Source: Oxalobacteraceae bacterium OTU3CINTB1 (GTDB lineage Bacteria; Pseudomonadota; Gammaproteobacteria; Burkholderiales; Burkholderiaceae_D). From it: 64,000 nt of DNA. The translations under genes were made by a program, and so were the position numbers. The first letter of the stretch is position 1. Each line of letters begins with the position of its first letter. Location: NCBI GenBank assembly GCA_024123955.1, contig CP099652.1:2108001-2172000 (forward strand), given 5' to 3'. Below are positions 35,977 to 45,710 of this stretch, in pieces. The notes beneath the pieces are model-generated. The model had not been told where the DNA came from, made no database searches, and saw only the letters and a program-made list of their open reading frames with translations.

Positions 35977-37572
35977 ATGACCGATCGTTTTCCCTGCTTG
36001 CTAGCCAGCGCCCTGCTTGCCTTGACCGTGCCAACGGCCTGGGCGGAGGAGCCTGCGAGCGACAGCGCCGCCATTCGTTTCGATATTTCCCGCTTCGACG
36101 TGCAGGGCAATACCCTGCTGCCGGCGGAGCGGATCGAACCGTTGCTGGCGCCGTTCACCGGCAAAACGCGCGATTTCGGCGATGTGCAGCGCGCGCTCGA
36201 GGCGCTGGAGGGGGCCTACCATGCGCAGGGCTACAATGTCGTCACCGTCGAGCTGCCCGAACAGGAACTGAACCGTGGCGTGGTGCTGTTGCGGGTGGTG
36301 GAAACCAAAATCGGCCGGGTCGGCGTCAAGAACAACCAGTATTTCGACGAAGCCAACATCCGCCGCAGCCTGCCGGCGCTGCAGGAAGGGCGCACGCCGA
36401 ACCTGCAGGCCGTGTCGGCCAACCTCAAGCAAGGCAACGAGAATCCATCCAAGCAGGTCACGCTCAAGCTGCAGGGCGGCGAGAAGGACGATGAAGTCGA
36501 CGCCATGCTGGAGGTTAAGGACCAGCCCGTCTGGAAGGCGATGGCCAACGCCGACAACACCGGCACCGCGCAGACCGGCAAAACCCATCTGGGCTTCATC
36601 CTGCAAAACGCCAACCTGTTCGGCCTCGATCATGTGGCCTCGCTGCAATACACCACCTCGGCCGAGGAGCCGGGCCGGGTCAAGGTCTACGGCGCCGGCT
36701 ACCACATTCCGCTGTACGCGCTGGGCGATTCGCTGGACTTCTTCGCCAGCTATTCCAACGTCGATTCTGGTACCGTGTCGGCCGGGCTGTTCAACCTGGC
36801 CGTCAGCGGCCGGGGCGCGGTCTACGGCGCGCGCTACAACCAGTCGCTGGCCAAGCGCGGCGAGTTCGACGCGCGCCTGACCTATGGCGTCGATGTCAAG
36901 GCCTTCAAGAACAACGTCGAACTGGTGGGGCAGCAAATGGGCAACCTCGGCAACGACGTCACCGTGCACCCGCTCAGCATCGCCTACACCGGCAACCTGC
37001 CGTTGGCATCGGGCGAGATCGGCGGCCAGGTCACCTTGCTGCGCAATATCTCCGGCGGCTCCAAGGGCGGCCAGCGCGACTTCACGCTGGCGCGCATCGG
37101 CGCCAAGGCCGACTACACCGTGCTGCGCCTGGGCGGCAGCGTGACGCGGGCGCTGGCCAACGACTGGCAGCTGCGCGCCATCGCCAACGGCCAATACAGC
37201 CGCGATGCGCTGATCCCGGGCGAGCAGTTCGGCGCCGGCGGCGCCACCTCGGTGCGCGGCTTCATCGAACGCGAAATCTCCAATGACAGCGGGGTCGCGG
37301 TCAACCTGGAGGCTTACACCCCCAACCTGTGCGGCCGCCAGGCCTGGAACTGCCGCCTGCTCGGCTTCGTCGACAACGCCTACATCAAGCGCAACCATGC
37401 GCTGCCGGGCGAACTGGAAAGCACGTCCATCGGCAGCGCCGGCGTGGGCGCGCGCTTGCTGCTGTCGACCTACGTCAACCTGCAACTCGATTATGGCCAC
37501 GTGCTGCGCGCCGGCGCCACCGGCCGCGCCGACGCCAACCGCTTGCACCTGCGTTTGGGTCTTGCTTACTGA
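35977..37572 (+). CDS. TpsB outer-membrane transporter (ShlB/FhaC/HecB family)
   Basis: A 531-residue Omp85-superfamily pore that exports TpsA proteins. The signal peptide ends near WAEEP (residue about 24). POTRA domains follow (FDISRFDVQGNTLLPAERI to about residue 180) with LEGAYHAQGYNVVTVELPEQ. The 16-strand barrel runs to the C-terminus, which ends in the aromatic LRLGLAY. The conserved loop-6 VRGF motif is at residues 426-429. Two cysteines (LCGRQAWNC) sit in an extracellular loop region. It lies between two TpsA genes and probably serves both. Confidence 0.94.
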   Translation: MTDRFPCLLASALLALTVPTAWAEEPASDSAAIRFDISRFDVQGNTLLPAERIEPLLAPFTGKTRDFGDVQRALEALEGAYHAQGYNVVTVELPEQELNRGVVLLRVVETKIGRVGVKNNQYFDEANIRRSLPALQEGRTPNLQAVSANLKQGNENPSKQVTLKLQGGEKDDEVDAMLEVKDQPVWKAMANADNTGTAQTGKTHLGFILQNANLFGLDHVASLQYTTSAEEPGRVKVYGAGYHIPLYALGDSLDFFASYSNVDSGTVSAGLFNLAVSGRGAVYGARYNQSLAKRGEFDARLTYGVDVKAFKNNVELVGQQMGNLGNDVTVHPLSIAYTGNLPLASGEIGGQVTLLRNISGGSKGGQRDFTLARIGAKADYTVLRLGGSVTRALANDWQLRAIANGQYSRDALIPGEQFGAGGATSVRGFIEREISNDSGVAVNLEAYTPNLCGRQAWNCRLLGFVDNAYIKRNHALPGELESTSIGSAGVGARLLLSTYVNLQLDYGHVLRAGATGRADANRLHLRLGLAY

Positions 37573-37590
37573 ACGCCCCGAGAGACCACA

Positions 37591-40500
37591 ATGAACAGTT
37601 ACCGCACCCGCTCCAGCCGCCGTATCAGCCGCCAGCCGTCGTCCGCGAAACTGCGCCGCAAGGCGCTGGCCGTGCTGGTGGCGTCCGCCTTCGGCGCGGC
37701 CCAGGCCAATCCGGCGGCGCCAACCGTGGTGCATGGCGCGGCGAGCTTCAATCAGCAGGGCAACCTGTACTCGATCACCAACACGCCCAACACAATCATC
37801 GACTGGCGCAGTTTTTCGGTGAACGCGGGCGAGGTCACGCGTTTCATCCAGCAAAGTGCCGACAGCAAGGTCCTGAACCGCATCACCGGCCAGGACCCTA
37901 GCCGTATCCTGGGCTCGCTGCAATCGAACGGCAAGGTGTTCCTGATCAATCCGAACGGCGTGCTGTTCGGCGCCGGTTCGCGGATCGATGTCAACGGCCT
38001 GGTCGCCTCCAGCCTGGCGATCTCCAACGCCGACTTCCTGGCCGGTAAAAACACCTTCGCCGGCGACGCCAACGCGGGCAAGGTGGTCAACCAGGGCGCG
38101 CTTACCACGCCCAACGGCGGACAGATCTTCCTGATCGCGCCGGCGGTGGAGAACAGCGGCGTGATCTCGTCGCCGAACGGCGACGTGGTGCTGGCGGCCG
38201 GCCACAGCGTGCAATTGTTCGATTCGCGCGATCCTAACGTGCAGGTGGTGGTGTCCGCGCCGGCCGACCAGGCGCTCAACCTGGGCAGCATCGTGGCGCA
38301 GGGCGGGCGCGTCGGCGTGTACGGCGCGCTGGTCAACCAGCGTGGCACCATCAATGCCGACAGCGCCGTGCGGGGCGAACGCGGCCAGATCATCCTCAAG
38401 GCGGCCGGCACCACCATGCTGGAGGCGGGCAGCGTCACCAGCGCGGTCGGGGGCAATCTCAACACGGGCGGCGACATCCGCTTGCTGGGCGCGCGGGTCG
38501 GCCTGACCGGCAACGCCGTGGTCGACGCCGGCGGCGCGGCCGGCGGCGGCACGGTGCTGGCGGGCGGAGACTACCAGGGGAAGAATGCGGCGCTGCCGAA
38601 CGCGCTGCAAACCTTCGTCGGGCGGGACGTGACCATCAGCGCTGATGCCGGCGCCAGCGGCGACGGCGGCAAGGTGGTGGTGTGGAGCGACGAGGCGACC
38701 CGCATGCACGGTTCCCTGTCGGCGCGCGGCGGCGCACGGGGCGGCAATGGGGGCCTGATTGAAACCTCCGGCCATTACCTTGATGTGGCGCGCGCGCGCG
38801 TGGACGCCGGCGCCGCGGCCGGCCAGGGCGGCAAGAACGGCACCTGGCTGCTCGATCCCTTCGACATCGCCATCATCAAGGATTCCAACCTCCAGACCCC
38901 GCTGTCGGATGTGGCCTCCTTCGACCAGGCCACCAGCGGCGTGACCGAGGTCGACTCCGGCGCCTTGAGCGGCGCCACCGCCAACGTGGTGTTGCAGGCG
39001 CAGCACGACATCACGTTCGGCGCGGCCGTCCACAACGCCAATAGCGGCGTTAGCCTGACGGCGCGGGCGGGCAACGACATCCGCGTCAACGCCGAGCTGG
39101 CGATGTCCGGCGAGATCCGGCTGACGGCCAACGACGACGGCGCCGGCACCGCGAGCGGCAGCGGCGCCGTGAGGATCGCCTCGCTGGGCGCCACCACCAC
39201 CACGCTCGACAGCCGTGGCCACGCCATCTCGCTGGCCGGCCGCGCCGTTAACGTTGACGGCAAGGTCGATTCCGGCGCCGCCGGCACCCTGACACTCGAG
39301 GCCGCCAACGTGGCGCTGGGGGACAATGCCACCGTCACCGGCGGCGATATCGGCATCAAGGCCAATGCGCTGGCAGTGGGCGGCAGCGCCCGCATCAGCG
39401 GCCAGGGCAGTGGGGCCCAGGTGCTGATCACGGCGGCCGGCGATGTCAACGTCGGCACCGGCGCGAATGGCAACGGCAACGGCAGCGACGCGATGGCCGT
39501 GGGCGAATCCACGCTCAAGCAAATCGACAACGCCGACGTCACCATCGCCAGCGCCAGCGCCGATGGCGTGGTCGCGGTGAGCGGTTCGCTCGACCTGACC
39601 GGCTCAAGCGGGTACGTTCGCAACCTTACGCTGGGGTCGGGCCGCACCGGCAACGTGCTGATCGACGCTGCCACCCGCATCAACGGCACGCTGAGGTTGA
39701 GCGCGTTGGAGGTGAACGTCAACGCGGCGACCACGGCCGATACGGTAACGATCGTGGCCAACGCGATGGACCTGAACGCCAACGTCACGGCCAACCTGGC
39801 CAGCGTGCGGCCAGCCGCCGGCGGATACCACATCGAACTGGGCGGCACCGGCTGCGTCAACACGGTCAGCTGCCTGCTGGTGAAGGATATCCGCTATCTG
39901 AAGGCGCCGACCTTGGTGATCGGCAGCCGGAACGCCGAGCATAACGTGGCCGGCATTGCCGTCGCGGGCATCGCGACCACAGGTTCCCTGGCGGCGCAGC
40001 GGGACCCGGGCACCACGAGTATCGCCCTGTTGAGCAACGGCGGCGCCATCACGCAAACCGGCGCCATCAACGTCGAGAACCTGGCCGTCGCCAATGCAGG
40101 CGACATCACGCTGAACAACGCAGGCAACCGGGTGGTCAACCTGGCGGTCTCGCAACAGGGAGCCGGCAACGATTTTGAGTTGAAGAACAGCTTCAGCACG
40201 GCCATCGCCACATTGCGCGGTGCTGATCTGTACAGCATCAGCGGCATCGATACCGATGGCGACGTGACGCTGGACGTCAACGGCGCCATCACCACGGCCG
40301 GCGGCATGAATGGCACGCCCATCACCGCCAACCACCTGACGATGAACGCCACGGGTGGCATCGGCTCGTCGGCCGCGCCACTGCTGACCAAGGTTTCGCA
40401 ACTGTCGGCGGTCAACCGCGCCGGCGGCGGCAGCACGGCGGCGATCAACATCGCCAATGTCAACAACACGGCGCATGCGGAAGCGTTGACGGTGACGAAG

Positions 40501-41577
40501 GCGCAGCAGTTTCCCTTCTTCGGCGACAACAACGGCGCGATCACTATCGATAATGCCGGTGCGATGCTGATCGCCGCCGCGCCGTCGTCGCTGGAGGAGG
40601 GCTTGTATGGCGTCAGGACCAATAGCGGCGCCATTACGCTGCAAACCCATAGCCCGTTGACCATCGAGGGGACGGTGAGTTCCTTCTCCGGCGATATCAG
40701 CCTGGCGGCTGGCGACAGCTATGATCCGAGCAATACGATGACCTTCGGTGACGCGGCCAGTGTGATCTCGTTTGGCGGCTCGGTGACGATGACTGCGACC
40801 ACTTTCGCGCTTGGCGGCAGCACGGTGTTCGGCTCGAATGGCGGCTACACGCAGAATACTCATATGGCGCCGACGCCAACTCCGACGCCAACGCCAACTC
40901 CGACTCCGACTCCGACTCCGACACCGACGCCGACACCGACGCCGACGCCAACTCCGACGCCGACGCCAACGCCAACGCCAACGCCAACGCCAACGCCAAC
41001 GCCAACACCGACGCCGACGCCAACGCCAACGCCGACACCGACACCGACACCGACACCAACGCCAACGCCTACGCCTACGCCGACGCCGACACCGACACCG
41101 ACGCCAACACCAACGCCAACACCGACGCCAGAGCCGACGCCTACACCAGCGCCGACACCGACGCCAACGCCTACGCCTACGCCTACGCCAGAGCCGACGC
41201 CTACACCTACACCAACGCCAACGCCAACGCCAACGCCAACGCCAACGCCAACGCCAACGCCAACGCCAACCCCCACCCCAACCCCAACCCCAACCCCAAC
41301 GCCAGTGTCGGCGGATATCTGCACCATCGCGCCAAACTCCGCGCTATGCCAGGTATTGTCGCCGCCCAGCGCGAGCGAGCCGGTCAAGCCAGTGTTGCTG
41401 GCGAGTACAGAAGTCATCAAGACGGTCACGCGCGCCGCGTCGACCCCGTCGCCAGGGCCGGACGATAAAACCGACGAACCATTGTCGAGCGAACCGAAGT
41501 CGCAAAGCAGCAGCACCACCACCACCGAAAACACCGGAAAACAAAATGCCCCTGCCAAGAAAACCTACTGCAACTAG
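37591..41577 (+). CDS. Filamentous haemagglutinin-type exoprotein TpsA-2 with Pro-Thr repeat
   Basis: A 1328-residue exoprotein beginning 18 bases after tpsB. A basic extended signal region ([10 protein letters not shown]) leads to cleavage near AQANP, then a TPS domain almost identical to that of TpsA-1 ([27 protein letters not shown]). The middle is a beta-helix without YDG or GLUG repeats. Residues 1094-1238 are nearly pure Pro-Thr, a rigid wall-spanning or surface stalk. After it come [10 protein letters not shown] with two cysteines, a Ser/Thr-rich linker, and the ending KKTYCN shared with TpsA-1. The fecR gene begins inside its last codons. Confidence 0.92.
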   Translation: MNSYRTRSSRRISRQPSSAKLRRKALAVLVASAFGAAQANPAAPTVVHGAASFNQQGNLYSITNTPNTIIDWRSFSVNAGEVTRFIQQSADSKVLNRITGQDPSRILGSLQSNGKVFLINPNGVLFGAGSRIDVNGLVASSLAISNADFLAGKNTFAGDANAGKVVNQGALTTPNGGQIFLIAPAVENSGVISSPNGDVVLAAGHSVQLFDSRDPNVQVVVSAPADQALNLGSIVAQGGRVGVYGALVNQRGTINADSAVRGERGQIILKAAGTTMLEAGSVTSAVGGNLNTGGDIRLLGARVGLTGNAVVDAGGAAGGGTVLAGGDYQGKNAALPNALQTFVGRDVTISADAGASGDGGKVVVWSDEATRMHGSLSARGGARGGNGGLIETSGHYLDVARARVDAGAAAGQGGKNGTWLLDPFDIAIIKDSNLQTPLSDVASFDQATSGVTEVDSGALSGATANVVLQAQHDITFGAAVHNANSGVSLTARAGNDIRVNAELAMSGEIRLTANDDGAGTASGSGAVRIASLGATTTTLDSRGHAISLAGRAVNVDGKVDSGAAGTLTLEAANVALGDNATVTGGDIGIKANALAVGGSARISGQGSGAQVLITAAGDVNVGTGANGNGNGSDAMAVGESTLKQIDNADVTIASASADGVVAVSGSLDLTGSSGYVRNLTLGSGRTGNVLIDAATRINGTLRLSALEVNVNAATTADTVTIVANAMDLNANVTANLASVRPAAGGYHIELGGTGCVNTVSCLLVKDIRYLKAPTLVIGSRNAEHNVAGIAVAGIATTGSLAAQRDPGTTSIALLSNGGAITQTGAINVENLAVANAGDITLNNAGNRVVNLAVSQQGAGNDFELKNSFSTAIATLRGADLYSISGIDTDGDVTLDVNGAITTAGGMNGTPITANHLTMNATGGIGSSAAPLLTKVSQLSAVNRAGGGSTAAINIANVNNTAHAEALTVTKAQQFPFFGDNNGAITIDNAGAMLIAAAPSSLEEGLYGVRTNSGAITLQTHSPLTIEGTVSSFSGDISLAAGDSYDPSNTMTFGDAASVISFGGSVTMTATTFALGGSTVFGSNGGYTQNTHMAPTPTPTPTPTPTPTPTPTPTPTPTPTPTPTPTPTPTPTPTPTPTPTPTPTPTPTPTPTPTPTPTPTPTPTPTPTPTPTPTPTPTPTPEPTPTPAPTPTPTPTPTPTPEPTPTPTPTPTPTPTPTPTPTPTPTPTPTPTPTPTPTPVSADICTIAPNSALCQVLSPPSASEPVKPVLLASTEVIKTVTRAASTPSPGPDDKTDEPLSSEPKSQSSSTTTTENTGKQNAPAKKTYCN
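37840..38370 (+). repeat. Direct repeat A2 (pairs with 30022-30552)
   Basis: Second copy of the TPS-core coding sequence, gap-free against the first copy. Recombination between the two would delete tpsB and fuse the two exoproteins. Confidence 0.85.
40870..41304 (+). repeat. Hexanucleotide repeat encoding a 145-residue Pro-Thr tract
   Basis: About 72 six-base units of the form CCNACN, with changing third positions, encode PT repeats at residues 1094-1238 of TpsA-2. Occasional Glu and Ala replace Thr. Unit loss or gain keeps the frame, so length variation between strains is expected. Confidence 0.95.
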
Positions 41578-42427
41578 GCGTGTTGCAACCCAAACCCTCC
41601 TCCAGGGTCTGATGCTGCTGGTGCTCTGCGGCGTGGTCAGCGCCGGTTGGGCCGCGCAGGTGGCCGGGACCATCACCCAGCTCAGCGGCCCCTTGCTCGC
41701 CAAGAAGGCCGATGGCGCGGTGCGCGTGCTGTCGCTGCGCTCGGAAGTGGAGAGCGGCGACACGCTGATGACGGAGAAAAACACCTACGCCTTGGTCAAG
41801 TTCATCGACAACAGCGAGATCACGCTCAAGCCGGGAACCACATTCAAGGTCGAGAACTTCGCCTTCGACGCCGGCAAGCCCGACGGCGACCAGGCTTCGT
41901 TCAGCCTGGTCAAAGGGGGGCTGCGCTCGGTCACAGGCCTGCTGGGTAAGCGCAACAAGGAAAAATTCTCGATGAAGACGCCAAGCGCCACCATCGGCAT
42001 CCGCGGCACCACGTTCATCGCCGACCTGGTCGAGCCGTCGGCTGAAGAGGCGGCCGTGGCGCTGGCCGCGCGCGAGGCCTATTTGATGGCCAGCACGGCG
42101 TCGCTGGACGCGCTGGCGGCGCCGCTCAAGCCGCTGATGTTGGCGCAGGGACCGATGCCGCCGTCGCGGGCGAGCACCGCGCTGCCGCCGGGCCTGTATG
42201 TCAGTGTTATCGACGGCATGATCAATGTGAGCAATACCGGCGGCTCGCTGAATTTCAGCGCCGGCCAGTTCGGCTATACGCGCAACACGGTGGTGCCGCC
42301 AGTGATGGTGCCGAACAATCCAGGAATCAAGTTCACGCCGCCATCTACCTTCACCAGCAGCACGACCACCTCCGGTTCCGGCGCCAGCGCCACCAAATCG
42401 GCGGCGGTCGACTGCGAAGTCCGGTAG
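41546..42427 (+). CDS. Secreted FecR-domain protein
   Basis: A 293-residue protein. A basic N-region ([15 protein letters not shown]) and a hydrophobic core ([19 protein letters not shown]) form a signal peptide. The FecR domain at about residues 40-160 carries [54 protein letters not shown] and [17 protein letters not shown]. There is no sigma-factor partner or inner-membrane anchor, so it is not the iron-signalling FecR. The start at 41546 overlaps tpsA-2 by 32 bases in another frame; a start at 41612 would cut the signal peptide. Its domain typically accompanies CHASE2 cyclases and TpsA proteins. Confidence 0.88.
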   Translation: MPLPRKPTATRRVATQTLLQGLMLLVLCGVVSAGWAAQVAGTITQLSGPLLAKKADGAVRVLSLRSEVESGDTLMTEKNTYALVKFIDNSEITLKPGTTFKVENFAFDAGKPDGDQASFSLVKGGLRSVTGLLGKRNKEKFSMKTPSATIGIRGTTFIADLVEPSAEEAAVALAAREAYLMASTASLDALAAPLKPLMLAQGPMPPSRASTALPPGLYVSVIDGMINVSNTGGSLNFSAGQFGYTRNTVVPPVMVPNNPGIKFTPPSTFTSSTTTSGSGASATKSAAVDCEVR

Positions 42428-42457
42428 GCCAGCGCGCCGCAGGAACGGGGCGGGCCG

Positions 42458-43732
42458 CTAGCGCCCGCCGTCGCCGCGCTGCACCGGCATGAACGCCGCC
42501 AGCGCCGCCAGCGCGACCGCGCCGTGCAACAGATAAGTGACCGGATAGCCATAGCGCGTCACCAGGTAGCCTGCCACCACGTTGCTGGATGCCGCGCCCA
42601 AACCCTGCACCATCATCACCGCCGCCAACGCCAGGTTGAAGTGGCCGCTGCCGCGCGTCAGGCGCTCGACCAGGAAAGGCGTCAGGATGCCGAGCAGGCC
42701 GACGCCCACGCCGTCGAGCAGCTGCACCGGATAAATCATGGCGAAGTCGGCGTAGGCCCAGGCCAGCACGCCACGCAGCGGCAGGCTGAGCATGGCCAGC
42801 ACCACCGCCACCCGGACCACATCGCGCCGGATGATCCAAGGCGCCGCCAGCGCGGCGGCGAGCGCCGCCAGTTGCGACACCATGGTGATCACCGCCGTGG
42901 TCTCGAACGGTTTTTGCATCTGCACCGCGAACTGCTGCGCGATCAGCCGCGCCAGCGGCGCGTTCCCAAAGTGGAACAGCAGCAGCGACACGCTTAACAG
43001 CAGCAGCGGCTTGTTGCGATACAGCGTGTGTAGCGGCGGCGCCTTGCCGCCGGCTTGTTCGCCGACGGTCTCACCGCCTGCCGCCAGGCCGCGCGCGGCC
43101 GCGTGATCGATCGTCCCCGGCGCGATCGCCAGCGTTGCGGCAATGGCGGCCACCGTCGTGACCAGCATCAGCGCCGCCACTCCGGGCAGGCCGAACCAGA
43201 CGCTCGCGGCCCAGGTGCCGCCCAGCAGAACGATATTGCCGGCGTGGTTGTAGGCCTCGTTCTTGCCGAGTTGAGCGCCGAAACGGTCGGGACCCACCAC
43301 GCCCAGCGTGATGCCGACCAGCGCCGGCATGATGAGTACACCCGCCACCGCCGCCAGCGCCTGGCTGCCGAACACCACCCAGCGCTCCGGCCAGGCGATA
43401 CACAGGAAAGCGCCCAGCGTGATGAACGCCACGGGCAGCACGATCATCGCGCGCTTCTGGCGGCTGCGATCGGCCAATGCGCCTGCGGGCAGGCCGGCCA
43501 GCAGGCCGATCACGCCGCACGCCATCGCCAGCAGACCCAGGTCCATCGGACGCCAGCCTTTGGTGCTCAGATAGGCGTCCAGGAACGGACCGAGGCCGTC
43601 GCGCGCGTCGGCCAGGAAGAAGTTCAACATCGCCAACGCCATCAGGCTGGCGCCCGACGGCGCGTTGCCCGTGGTCGCGGTGCCCGCCGCGTTGCTGGCC
43701 GCGTCGGCGGACAGGGCGCGTGGCGCCGTCAT
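42458..43732 (-). CDS. Major facilitator superfamily permease
   Basis: A 424-residue permease with twelve hydrophobic segments. The loop-2 motif GLPAGALADRSRQKRAM marks an MFS drug/sugar exporter-like protein. The second half opens with RNKPLLLLSVSLLLFHFGNAPLA. The start at 43732 overlaps the stop of the ion-transporter gene by ATGA, so it is translationally coupled as the fourth gene of the sigma-54 operon. Substrate unknown. Confidence 0.88.
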   Translation of the reverse strand: MTAPRALSADAASNAAGTATTGNAPSGASLMALAMLNFFLADARDGLGPFLDAYLSTKGWRPMDLGLLAMACGVIGLLAGLPAGALADRSRQKRAMIVLPVAFITLGAFLCIAWPERWVVFGSQALAAVAGVLIMPALVGITLGVVGPDRFGAQLGKNEAYNHAGNIVLLGGTWAASVWFGLPGVAALMLVTTVAAIAATLAIAPGTIDHAAARGLAAGGETVGEQAGGKAPPLHTLYRNKPLLLLSVSLLLFHFGNAPLARLIAQQFAVQMQKPFETTAVITMVSQLAALAAALAAPWIIRRDVVRVAVVLAMLSLPLRGVLAWAYADFAMIYPVQLLDGVGVGLLGILTPFLVERLTRGSGHFNLALAAVMMVQGLGAASSNVVAGYLVTRYGYPVTYLLHGAVALAALAAFMPVQRGDGGR

Positions 43733-44979
43733 GACCGCACCCACAGCAGCGCCAGCGCCGCCGCCAGACCGGCCGGCATCACGACCATGCCCAGCCTCAG
43801 GAAGCGCCATGCGCCCACGTGGAGGCCTTCGCGCCGGAGGGCCGTCAGCCACAAGATGGTCGCCAGCGAGCCGCTCACCGATAGATTCGGTCCAAGGTCG
43901 ATGCCGATCAGGGCCGCCGCGCGCAGCGGGCCATCGGCGGCCACATGGTCCAGGGTGGCGGCGCCCAGCAGCCCGGCCGGCAGGTTGTTAAACAGGTTGC
44001 ACGCGACGGCGAGCAGCGCGCCGGTGATATTGCCAGCTTGATCCGGCCAGCGCGCTTGCAGCGCCTGGAGCTGACCGGCCAGCGCCGCCACCACGCCGTG
44101 CTGCTGCAAGGCCTCGATCAATACGAACAGGCCGGCCACCATCAGCAGCACGTCCCACGACAGCGCGCGCAAGGTGGCCGTCGGCATGGCACGGGCACTG
44201 ACGCTGACCAGCGACAGCGCGACCACCGCCGCGGCCAGCGTGACAGGACCGAGCGCCAGGCCGAGTGACGACGCCACCGCCAGCAGCAGCGCCGTGCCGG
44301 CCAGCGCGCCGACCGTCAGGCGGCCGGCCGTTGTCAGGTGCGGCACCTCGATGTCGCGCCGGATCGTTGTCGTCAGCTCCCCGCGCAGCAGCAAATACAG
44401 GGCGACGCCGGTGGCGACGATCGCGCCCAGCGATGGCAGCAGGAAGAGCGACAGCCATTGTCCCAGCGCGGGCATATGCTCGCCGAACATCACCAGGTTG
44501 GCGGGATTGGAGACCGGCAGCACGAAGCTGGCGGCGTTGGCGACGAAGGCGCAGATAAACAGATACGGCAGGGGTGGGGCGTCTACCGCGCGCGCGACCG
44601 CGTACACCGCCGGTGTCAGCACCACGGCGGTGGCGTCGTTCGACAGCAGCACCGTGACCACGGTGCCGGCCAGGTAGACCAGTAAAAACAGGCGGTGGCC
44701 GGAGCCGGCGGCGGCGCGCGCGGTGTGCGCCGCCAGCCAGTCGAAGACGCCGTGGCGGCGTCCCATTTCGGCCAGCAGCATCATACCGGCCAAAAACAGA
44801 TACACGTCCCAGCCGCGCGCGGCGCCGCTGACGATGCTCGCCGGGTCGATCAGCTGGAACAGCGCCAGCGCCAGCACCGCCAATGTCGCCCATACCGCTT
44901 CGGGCACGCGCCAGGGTCGCAGCACGATGCCGGCCATCGTCAAGCCTGTGATGATCCACAATATATTTTCAGTCGCCAC
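43729..44979 (-). CDS. Ion transporter superfamily permease (ArsB/SLC13-like)
   Basis: A 416-residue inner-membrane protein with about eleven hydrophobic segments. Family marks are LFLAGMMLLAEMGRRHGVFDWLA, LLSNDATAVVLTPAVYA and FVLPVSNPANLVMFG in the first half, and NLFNNLPAGLLG with LGPNLSVSGSLATIL in the second half: the re-entrant Asn-Pro hairpins of the IT superfamily. ArsB arsenite exporters and SLC13 anion carriers share these, so arsenite or an organic or inorganic anion is possible. GTG start at 44979. No arsR or arsC is nearby, which weakens the arsenic assignment. Confidence 0.8.
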   Translation of the reverse strand: MATENILWIITGLTMAGIVLRPWRVPEAVWATLAVLALALFQLIDPASIVSGAARGWDVYLFLAGMMLLAEMGRRHGVFDWLAAHTARAAAGSGHRLFLLVYLAGTVVTVLLSNDATAVVLTPAVYAVARAVDAPPLPYLFICAFVANAASFVLPVSNPANLVMFGEHMPALGQWLSLFLLPSLGAIVATGVALYLLLRGELTTTIRRDIEVPHLTTAGRLTVGALAGTALLLAVASSLGLALGPVTLAAAVVALSLVSVSARAMPTATLRALSWDVLLMVAGLFVLIEALQQHGVVAALAGQLQALQARWPDQAGNITGALLAVACNLFNNLPAGLLGAATLDHVAADGPLRAAALIGIDLGPNLSVSGSLATILWLTALRREGLHVGAWRFLRLGMVVMPAGLAAALALLWVRS

Positions 44980-44995
44980 GCGGTGGGTACTCCGG

Positions 44996-45703
44996 TTACG
45001 GTTGATTGGCCGGCGGTGTGCCGGGTGGTGAAGGGCGCGCGGGCCGCGCAGGCATGTCACGGGTCGCCGCGCGCGCCGTCGACAGGTTGGCGCCGACCGT
45101 GATCGCTTCGAGGGAGATGCCGGCGGCGCCGCGCGTGCCGATGCCGGTGGCGGCGAATGGCTGGGCGGGCGCCAGCCGTGTGCGGACCAGGTCCGGGCGG
45201 AAGTAGATGATGTCGCCATTGGTGAGGATGACGCCATTGGCCTCGCCGCGCGGTCCGCGCAACAGCACGTCGATGGTACCCGCCGATTCCAGCCTTTGCA
45301 GCGGTAGTCGCGTCGCCGGCGGGGCGGGCGGGCCCGCAGGCTCGTCGCCGACGCTGGCGCCCGAAGACAGGTTGACCAGGGCGGCGGCACGGATCACGCC
45401 ACCGTCGGCGACCTGGCCGATGACGCGCACCCGGTCGCCCGGCACGGCGGCGCCGCCGATTCGCGCGGCCACGTGCGGCGCGAACAGCACCACCGTGCCG
45501 TCGGCCAGGCGCAGGCCGTTCGGATCGCCGTAAGGGGTGTTCAGATAGCGCGCGATGACGCCTTCGGCCACCGGCGCGGGGGCGGTGGCCGAAGGAGCGC
45601 GCGTTGGCGGTGGTGGCGCCGCCCGGGCCTCGCCGAGGCAAAAGCCGGACAGCGCCACCGCCAGCGCCATGGAGCGTGTCAGCGAAGACGGTGGCATTGT
45701 CAC
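44996..45703 (-). CDS. Exported protein with two small beta-barrel-like repeats
   Basis: A 235-residue secreted protein, signal peptide ending near EARAAPPPP (residue about 28). Two similar segments, GVIARYLNTPYGDPNGLRLADGTV-like at about 48-75 and GTIDVLLRGPRGEANGVILTNGDI-like at about 142-170, each followed by a PxxV/L phrase, suggest a duplicated OB-like strand unit. The part around GDRVRVIGQV recalls DUF5666-type barrels; this is low-confidence. The tail is Pro/Ala-rich. It begins 7 bases after the proline-rich peptide gene and is co-transcribed with it. Confidence 0.6.
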   Translation of the reverse strand: MTMPPSSLTRSMALAVALSGFCLGEARAAPPPPTRAPSATAPAPVAEGVIARYLNTPYGDPNGLRLADGTVVLFAPHVAARIGGAAVPGDRVRVIGQVADGGVIRAAALVNLSSGASVGDEPAGPPAPPATRLPLQRLESAGTIDVLLRGPRGEANGVILTNGDIIYFRPDLVRTRLAPAQPFAATGIGTRGAAGISLEAITVGANLSTARAATRDMPARPARPSPPGTPPANQP

Positions 45704-45710
45704 GATGGTG

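Noticed and set aside
36001..39522. A 1173-codon open frame on the minus strand across tpsB and tpsA-2, and similar long antisense frames elsewhere (for example 29689-35835 and 54390-56801)
   Set aside because: They are mirror frames of strongly coding high-GC genes, rich in Arg, Gly, His and Ala with no domain pattern.
40870..41304. Possible CRISPR-like or satellite array
   Set aside because: The repeat is a six-base coding repeat without spacers and keeps the tpsA-2 reading frame throughout.
42449..42469. Hairpin between fecR and the MFS gene as a terminator
   Set aside because: A 7-bp stem exists but no T tract follows on either strand and it overlaps the MFS stop codon.
43729..44979. 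Calling the ion-transporter gene arsB outright
   Set aside because: The superfamily motifs are shared with other anion carriers and no arsR, arsC or arsH lies nearby.
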